Positions 5,079-7,974 of a stretch of 7,974 bases of DNA are shown here, piece by piece. Origin of the DNA: Selenomonadaceae bacterium (GTDB taxonomy: Bacteria > Bacillota > Negativicutes > Selenomonadales > Selenomonadaceae); the NCBI GenBank assembly GCA_017529085.1, contig JAFXOC010000023.1, positions 1 to 7,974 of the forward strand, in the 5' to 3' direction. The position numbers and the translations under genes were made by a program. The notes below the pieces were generated by a model. It did not search any database and was not told where the DNA came from. It worked only from the letters and a program-made list of their open reading frames with translations. Numbering within the stretch: the stretch's first letter is position 1; the number at the start of each line of letters is the position of its first letter.

Positions 5079-6070
5079 CTCTTCAGCCCGTGCCCGGTTA
5101 TCGCCACAATGACGCGGTAGTTGTCGGGTTTGCCGCCTTTGAAGTACTCAAGCGCGCCCGCCATGCCTGCCGCTGCGGTTGTTTCAACGTAAATCCCGCG
5201 TCCGCCTAAGTGCTTCTTCGCCTTCAAGATATCCGTATCGTCAACCATAACAACGTCGCCTTCGGACTCCTTCAAAGCCTCCTTAATCCACTCGATACGC
5301 CTCGGCTCCTCAATCCTGATAGCGCTCGCGACGGTAGTCTTCTTCTGCGCCGCGGGAAGCCCGTAGTATTCTTCATAAACAGGCGCGCACTTTCTGCTCT
5401 GCACCGCAACCAAGTGAGGCAAGCGACCTATCTCCTTAAAGCCCTCGTAAAGCCCGATAAGCATGGTGCCGTTGCCGACCGGCATAAATACATATTCGGG
5501 CACGTCGTTGTTAAGTTGCGCGTAAATCTCGTGCGCCATGGACTTCATGCCCTCCATAAAGAGAGGGTTATACACATGAGACGCGTAATAAGCATCGCCT
5601 AAATTCATTTTAGCCGCCGCGCAAGCTCTCATTCTGCCGTTCGGCACCTTAACGAATTTCGCGCCGTAAGCTTCCATCTGGTCAAGCTTCTCTTTAGAGG
5701 TATCGTCGGGCACATACACGGTGCAATCCATCTTCGCCGCCGTCGCGTAAGCCGCCACAGCCGCCCCCGCGTTGCCGGACGAGTCTAGAGCTATCTTTTT
5801 TATGCCCTTATTATAAAGCTCGTTTATCATATAAAATGCGCCTCTGTCCTTAAAGGATCCGGTAGGCTGCAAGCTTTCCATCTTTAAAAGGTAATCCTGA
5901 TTATTTGTCCTAAAGTCAAGGAGCGGCGTTACGCCTTCGCCGATCGACACGCTCTTTTTAAACTCGTCGGCCTCGTCCGTCTTCAATCTGAACATACCGC
6001 CGCATTCGCACATATAATCGTGCCCCGCCACATCATACAATTTACCGCATTTTTCACAATAAAACCGCAT
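5075..6070 (-). CDS. thrC: Threonine synthase-like PLP-dependent enzyme
   Basis: A fold-type II pyridoxal-phosphate enzyme; the likely reaction is O-phosphohomoserine to threonine plus phosphate. An N-terminal zinc-ribbon-like segment has Cys5, Cys8, Cys21 and Cys23 (CEKCGK...CECGG), typical of one class of threonine synthases. The PLP lysine is Lys74 in PTGSFKDRGA (69-78). SSGNAG (97-102) is the substrate loop, PVGNGT (197-202) the PLP-phosphate loop, and TGHGLK (325-330) the usual C-terminal motif of threonine synthases. Length 331 aa is slightly below the usual 350-400. Start: ATG 6070 follows AAAGGAGGAG (6085-6076) by about 5-6 bases, an excellent site. It is the first gene of the operon. 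The family also contains threonine dehydratase- and diaminopropionate lyase-like members, so thrC is probable rather than proven. Confidence 0.85.
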   Translation of the reverse strand: MRFYCEKCGKLYDVAGHDYMCECGGMFRLKTDEADEFKKSVSIGEGVTPLLDFRTNNQDYLLKMESLQPTGSFKDRGAFYMINELYNKGIKKIALDSSGNAGAAVAAYATAAKMDCTVYVPDDTSKEKLDQMEAYGAKFVKVPNGRMRACAAAKMNLGDAYYASHVYNPLFMEGMKSMAHEIYAQLNNDVPEYVFMPVGNGTMLIGLYEGFKEIGRLPHLVAVQSRKCAPVYEEYYGLPAAQKKTTVASAIRIEEPRRIEWIKEALKESEGDVVMVDDTDILKAKKHLGGRGIYVETTAAAGMAGALEYFKGGKPDNYRVIVAITGHGLKR

Positions 6071-6086
6071 GCTTGCTCCTCCTTTT

Positions 6087-6260
6087 TCTCCCTAGACATG
6101 CCCCAGCGGTCAGCGTCAGCCAATCGAACTTCGCCTTCGGCTCGTCCTCTTGGGACGCTTCCGCATGGGAAGCATTAGCGACGCTAAAGCGTCGATGCTT
6201 CTCCAAAACCCCACAAGGGGCGCTGCTCTTTGACCCCACCAAAGGGCGTGCCCTTTGGAA
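6087..6260. repeat. GC-rich multi-hairpin intergenic element (presumed leader of the thrC-like operon)
   Basis: A sharply bounded GC-rich block between AT-rich flanks holds four inverted repeats: CGTCC/GGACG (6143-6157), AAGCAT+CGACGC/GCGTCG+ATGCTT (6170-6200, 3-base bulge, TAAA loop), CCCC/GGGG (6209-6220) and CCAAAGGGC/GCCCTTTGG (6239-6258), plus a tandem GTCAGC pair (6109-6120). Open frames across it on both strands have no ribosome site or family resemblance, so I call it non-coding. It resembles the scattered palindromic intergenic repeats found in many Firmicutes; if transcribed it would be a structured 5' UTR ending at the thrC ribosome site. No promoter is convincing; TATACA around 6266-6271 (minus strand) is the best -10, with a poor TTTAGG -35. 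Confidence 0.5.
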
Positions 6261-6324
6261 TCCCGGTTGTATATATAATGAAAATTTCTCCTAAATTTCC
6301 CCTTTAAAATTAGTTTCTACAAAT

Positions 6325-6347
6325 AAGGAAGTTTTCCTTGTTTTTTT
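6325..6347 (+). terminator. Possible small plus-strand terminator
   Basis: AAGGAA (6325-6330), loop GTT, TTCCTT (6334-6339), then G and seven T. The stem is short and AT-rich, and there is no plus-strand gene upstream to terminate, so this may be coincidental or serve to block read-through toward TA2. Confidence 0.35.
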
Positions 6348-6367
6348 GTAAATATTTTGATAGCAAC

Positions 6368-6392
6368 AAAAAAGCAACCCAAAACGGGTTGC
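6368..6392 (-). terminator. Minus-strand terminator between TA2 and the thrC-like operon
   Basis: GCAACCC (6374-6380), loop AAAAC, GGGTTGC (6386-6392). On the minus strand the stem is followed by TTTTTT (6373-6368), so it would stop minus-strand transcripts coming from TA2 before they enter the operon. Its right arm overlaps the -35 box (6389-6394) of the TA2 toxin promoter. Confidence 0.72.
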
Positions 6393-6417
6393 AAAAATGA
6401 AAATTTTATGATAAGAT
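6389..6417 (+). promoter_or_regulatory. Promoter of TA2 toxin mRNA
   Basis: TTGCAA (6389-6394), 17-bp spacer, TAAGAT (6412-6417), start near 6424. The end of the spacer (TTTTATGA) and the sequence after the -10 align with the TA1 promoter. Confidence 0.77.
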
Positions 6418-6449
6418 ACATTCAAGCGGTTTGCTAACGATGGCCCCGA

Positions 6450-6466
6450 CCCCCGAAAGGGGGTGA
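6450..6466 (+). promoter_or_regulatory. SD-sequestering GAAA-tetraloop hairpin in TA2 leader
   Basis: CCCCC (6450-6454), GAAA, GGGGG (6459-6463), TGA: identical to TA1, with GGGGGTGA as ribosome site 8 bases before the ATG. Upstream, CTAACGA (6434-6440) pairs with TCGTTAG (6612-6618) over 7 bp, GCCCC (6443-6447) with GGGGC (6602-6606) and GCGG (6426-6429) with CCGC (6620-6623). Confidence 0.75.
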
Positions 6467-6471
6467 AGCTT

Positions 6472-6546
6472 ATGAATCAGTATGACCTCGTGTATTTATT
6501 GGCGTTGACGCTGATATTCTTCACTGTTCTACTCATTAAAAGCTGA
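6472..6546 (+). CDS. TA2: 24-aa membrane-active toxin peptide, paralogue of TA1
   Basis: ATG 6472 lies behind GGGGGTGA (8-base spacing). The product starts MNQYDLVYLLALTL and ends TVLLIKS, one hydrophobic helix with a polar head and a Lys-Ser tail. Compared with TA1 the length is identical (24 aa) and substitutions are mostly conservative (Glu/Asp, Phe/Leu, Ile/Leu, Val/Ile, Asn/Ser) while the bases differ widely, the mark of a conserved coding frame. Promoter, hairpin, antisense promoter and 3' terminator all match TA1 in order and spacing. It would insert into the cytoplasmic membrane if translated; translation should be low because of the occluded ribosome site and the antisense RNA. Biological role is inferred only. 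Confidence 0.75.
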   Translation: MNQYDLVYLLALTLIFFTVLLIKS

Positions 6547-6581
6547 AAAGCCGTCGGATGCTTAGCTAACATGACGGCTTT
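6547..6581 (-). terminator. Terminator of TA2 antisense RNA
   Basis: AAAGCCGTC (6547-6555) pairs with GACGGCTTT (6573-6581), 9 bp. On the minus strand it continues TTTTCAGCTTTTAAT. The T-run is weaker than in TA1; the strong minus-strand terminator at 6368-6392 lies behind it as a backup. Confidence 0.65.
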
Positions 6582-6626
6582 CTAAAACGAACCATTTTTA
6601 GGGGGCAGGTCTCGTTAGACCGCCCG

Positions 6627-6654
6627 AAGCCTCGCCTCCCAAGCGGGGCTTTTC
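6627..6654 (+). terminator. 3' terminator hairpin of TA2 toxin mRNA
   Basis: AAGCCTCGC (6627-6635) pairs with GCGGGGCTT (6643-6651), one G-U pair, loop CTCCCAA, then TTCTTATG. The stem matches TA1 while the loop differs. Confidence 0.7.
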
Positions 6655-6662
6655 TTATGATT

Positions 6663-6691
6663 ATAATATCATTTTTAACGGAAAATTTCAA
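6663..6691 (-). promoter_or_regulatory. Promoter of TA2 antisense RNA
   Basis: On the minus strand TTGAAA (6691-6686), 17-bp spacer, TATTAT (6668-6663): the same hexamers and spacing as the TA1 antisense promoter. Confidence 0.8.
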
Positions 6692-6718
6692 CAGTTTTTT
6701 TAAAAATAAGAACTTGAC

Positions 6719-6747
6719 TTGCATTACAAAAATTTATCTGTTATACT
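6719..6747 (+). promoter_or_regulatory. Promoter of the 201-aa HTH gene
   Basis: TTGCAT (6719-6724), 17-bp spacer, TATACT (6742-6747); start near 6754. TTGACT at 6714-6719 is closer to the -35 consensus but would give a 22-bp spacer. It is divergent from the TA2 antisense promoter, with the two -35 boxes about 27 bp apart. Confidence 0.72.
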
Positions 6748-6780
6748 ACAGCATAGAAAAAATGTAAAGGGGATTTTCTT

Positions 6781-7386
6781 ATGATAAGTGAGGATAAAGT
6801 GTTAAAACTAGAGATGATAGACAAGGAGAAACGTCCTAGGCTTTTTGAGATGATGTCCATTGTTAAGGACAAAGCTTATGTTTTATCTACGGAAGTCTTA
6901 TCCGATGCGCCGGGAGACGAAAAGCTCCTCGTTGTATTGATAGGTGAAAACAATTTTCTCTTAATAGAAGACACGCCGAAAAATGGAGAGGACGACGAAG
7001 TCTATAGGGCAATCTTAGTGGATGAAGCGGCAAAAAATATCCTGGCCTCAATCATCTCTCCCGTCAAAATCCGCAAGGAATCTCCCGGCAGACCCAAAGT
7101 CTACAACGACGACACCGCCCGCGAACTCTTTGTAGAGAATTTCTACAACAACGTCTCCATAAAAAAACTCTCTTTCCAAAGAAATATGAGTCCCACCACC
7201 ATACAAAAACTTCTAAACGAATACCGAATGAAACTGGCGGAAGCTATGGTCGCGGGCGAAGAGATAACAGAAATTAATAACGATGACTACGACGGCAAAC
7301 TTCGACTAATCGAATGGGCAATCTCCAAAAAAAGAGGCGAAGACCGCCGCCGCTTTGAACAATTTTATTTCAGCCTTGCCAAGTAA
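6781..7386 (+). CDS. Hypothetical HTH protein with AT-hook-like motif, 201 aa
   Basis: ATG 6781 follows AAAGGGGA (6766-6773) by 7 bases. The N-terminal half (residues 1-95) looks like a small alpha/beta domain with a hydrophobic strand KLLVVLIGENNFLLIE (48-63) and acidic loops. A basic link carries SPGRPK (101-106), which has the GRP core of an AT-hook or of the arm before a recombinase-type HTH. Residues about 112-148 (DTARELFVENFYNNVSIKKL, then MSPTTIQKLLNEYR) fit a helix-turn-helix of the kind seen at the C-terminus of serine recombinases and in small regulators. The C-terminus is charged (SKKRGEDRRRFEQFYF). No recombinase catalytic domain is present. I do not recognise the full-length family; a DNA-binding regulator is the likeliest role. 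It is monocistronic, convergent with the PTS gene. Confidence 0.8.
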   Translation: MISEDKVLKLEMIDKEKRPRLFEMMSIVKDKAYVLSTEVLSDAPGDEKLLVVLIGENNFLLIEDTPKNGEDDEVYRAILVDEAAKNILASIISPVKIRKESPGRPKVYNDDTARELFVENFYNNVSIKKLSFQRNMSPTTIQKLLNEYRMKLAEAMVAGEEITEINNDDYDGKLRLIEWAISKKRGEDRRRFEQFYFSLAK

Positions 7387-7388
7387 AA

Positions 7389-7413
7389 AAGCCCTCGCAA
7401 AACGCGGGGGCTT
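7389..7413. terminator. Bidirectional terminator between the HTH gene and the EIIA gene
   Basis: AAGCCCTCGC (7389-7398), loop AAAAC, GCGGGGGCTT (7404-7413), 10 bp with one G-U pair. On the minus strand it ends in GGGCTTTTTTAC, a strong terminator that begins at the last base of the EIIA stop codon. On the plus strand CTTCATATTT is a weaker tail. Confidence 0.85.
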
Positions 7414-7871
7414 CATATTTGATAGCGTAACAGCAAATCTTTACCGGCTGTTACGTTTTCGTTTATATTTACATACTCCAATAATTTCAAGTTATCATAA
7501 TTCACAATAAGCACGGGACTCAAAAGATTTATCCTGCGGCGCAAAAAAAACGGCAAGTCAATTTCCAATATCGGTTCTCCCGCCCGCACAAAATCTCCGC
7601 GCTCCTTAAAAGCCGTGATGCCCACGCCTTCCATCACAATCGAGTCAAGCCCGATATGCGTAAGAACCTGCGTCCCGTCCTCAGCCGTCACCATAAAGGC
7701 GTGTTTTGTTTCAAAAAATACCGAAATCTCCCCCGTCACGGGAGCTACTACCAAAGGCGAATCAAGCATTACCGCCAAACCATCGCCCGATAACTTTTCC
7801 GCAAATATCGGGTCTGGTACCTCCTCTAAAGGCAAAACCTTGCCGGTCATCGGAGAAAACACCTCTGACAC
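7413..7871 (-). CDS. crr: PTS glucose-family EIIA component (stand-alone)
   Basis: A cytoplasmic phosphocarrier: it takes phosphate from HPr and passes it to a sugar-specific EIIB/EIIC. Family motifs in order (numbering from GTG 7871): SPMTGKVLPLEEVPDPIFAE (6-25), GDGLAV (29-34), VVAPVTGEI (41-49), His57 in TKHAFMV and the phospho-accepting His72 in LTHIGLDSI, 15 residues apart as in E. coli (His75/His90) and B. subtilis; the C-terminal DLPFF...LLSPVLIVN segment completes the beta-sandwich. Length 152 aa is normal. Start: the frame stays open to ATG 7934, but that ATG lies inside the promoter -35 and has no ribosome site; GTG 7871 is preceded by AAGGCGGTGAAGAT. As it is not fused to EIIBC it may serve several permeases and could be regulatory. 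crr is used by analogy. Confidence 0.9.
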   Translation of the reverse strand: MSEVFSPMTGKVLPLEEVPDPIFAEKLSGDGLAVMLDSPLVVAPVTGEISVFFETKHAFMVTAEDGTQVLTHIGLDSIVMEGVGITAFKERGDFVRAGEPILEIDLPFFLRRRINLLSPVLIVNYDNLKLLEYVNINENVTAGKDLLLRYQI

Positions 7872-7905
7872 ATCTTCACCGCCTTTTTTCCTCTTATTTT
7901 CTCTT

Positions 7906-7934
7906 ATTTTACATCTTTTTAAAAAAAAGTACAA
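7906..7934 (-). promoter_or_regulatory. Promoter of the EIIA gene
   Basis: On the minus strand TTGTAC (7934-7929), 17-bp spacer of T- and A-runs, TAAAAT (7911-7906); leader about 30 bases. The spacer holds TTTTTTTTAAAAA, which may be intrinsically bent. Bases 7935-7974 are AT-rich with nothing I can assign. Confidence 0.75.
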
Positions 7935-7974
7935 TAAAAATTTATTTTTTGCAGGATTTTTTGCGGTTAAAGTT

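Larger units (their letters stand above)
6540..6656 (-). ncRNA. TA2 antisense RNA (candidate antitoxin)
   Basis: Predicted from the minus-strand promoter (6691-6663) and the minus-strand terminator (6581-6547). About 115 bases, complementary to the whole 3' UTR and reaching the toxin stop codon. A stretch of 21 bases (TTTAGGGGGC...CGTTA) in this 3' UTR is identical to TA1, so the two antisense RNAs might cross-react with each other's targets. Confidence 0.68.

Noticed and set aside
6054..6294. Short open frames on both strands through the GC-rich block
   Set aside because: No ribosome site and no recognisable protein; the inverted repeats explain the composition and the apparent openness.
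7872..7934. N-terminal extension of EIIA to an ATG at 7934
   Set aside because: The ATG coincides with the -35 box and the added residues are a lysine-rich run encoded by T/A tracts; GTG 7871 has the SD and fits the family N-terminus.
1..7974. tRNA, rRNA or prophage genes
   Set aside because: No cloverleaf with a T-loop, no rRNA-like blocks, and no lysis, capsid or integrase genes; 'holin-like' here refers only to the peptide family name.

Overview
The window looks like chromosome of a low-to-mid-GC Bacillota (Firmicutes), probably an anaerobe of the Clostridia/Negativicutes type. The reasons are strong AGGAGG-like ribosome sites, TTGACA/TATAAT-type promoters with exact 17-bp spacers, AT-rich intergenic DNA, a Firmicutes-style isoamylase/GlgX, a stand-alone glucose-type PTS EIIA, and tiny holin-like (Hol-Tox type) toxin peptides. 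The taxon is inferred from style, not from a marker gene.

Layout. 1-194 (-): the N-terminus of an unrecognised gene running off the left edge. 195-637: AT-rich spacer with a triple CATAATTT repeat and a MITE-like inverted-repeat element. 638-2731 (+): glycogen debranching enzyme with its own terminator. 2820-3760: two type I toxin-antitoxin-like loci (TA1 and TA3) flanking a 48-codon orphan gene that has a near-consensus promoter. 3815-6070 (-): a translationally coupled three-gene operon, threonine synthase-like enzyme > Ppx/GppA phosphatase > MarR-type regulator. 6087-6260: a GC-rich array of hairpins in the presumed leader of that operon. 6389-6691: a third TA locus (TA2), a clear paralogue of TA1. 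6781-7386 (+): a 201-aa protein with an AT-hook-like GRPK motif and a helix-turn-helix. 7413-7871 (-): PTS EIIA of the glucose family, convergent with the previous gene across a shared terminator.

The main result is the set of three compact toxin/antisense-RNA modules. None of their toxin ORFs is longer than 25 codons. Each has a sigma-A-type promoter with a 17-bp spacer, a 5' hairpin that occludes the Shine-Dalgarno sequence, a 24-25 aa hydrophobic peptide beginning MxxY(E/D), a stem-loop at the end of the toxin ORF, a 3' terminator, and a convergent promoter (again a 17-bp spacer) on the opposite strand that would make an antisense RNA over the toxin 3' end. In all three, the 5' end of the mRNA can pair with its 3' end. 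This is the architecture of txpA/RatA-like and bsrG/SR4-like type I systems. The metabolic genes (glycogen debranching, PTS sugar sensing, threonine synthesis, polyphosphate or ppGpp hydrolysis) are otherwise ordinary and show no obvious functional tie to the toxins. One exception is possible: marR has no clear terminator before the TA3 antisense promoter, so operon read-through could add antitoxin RNA.
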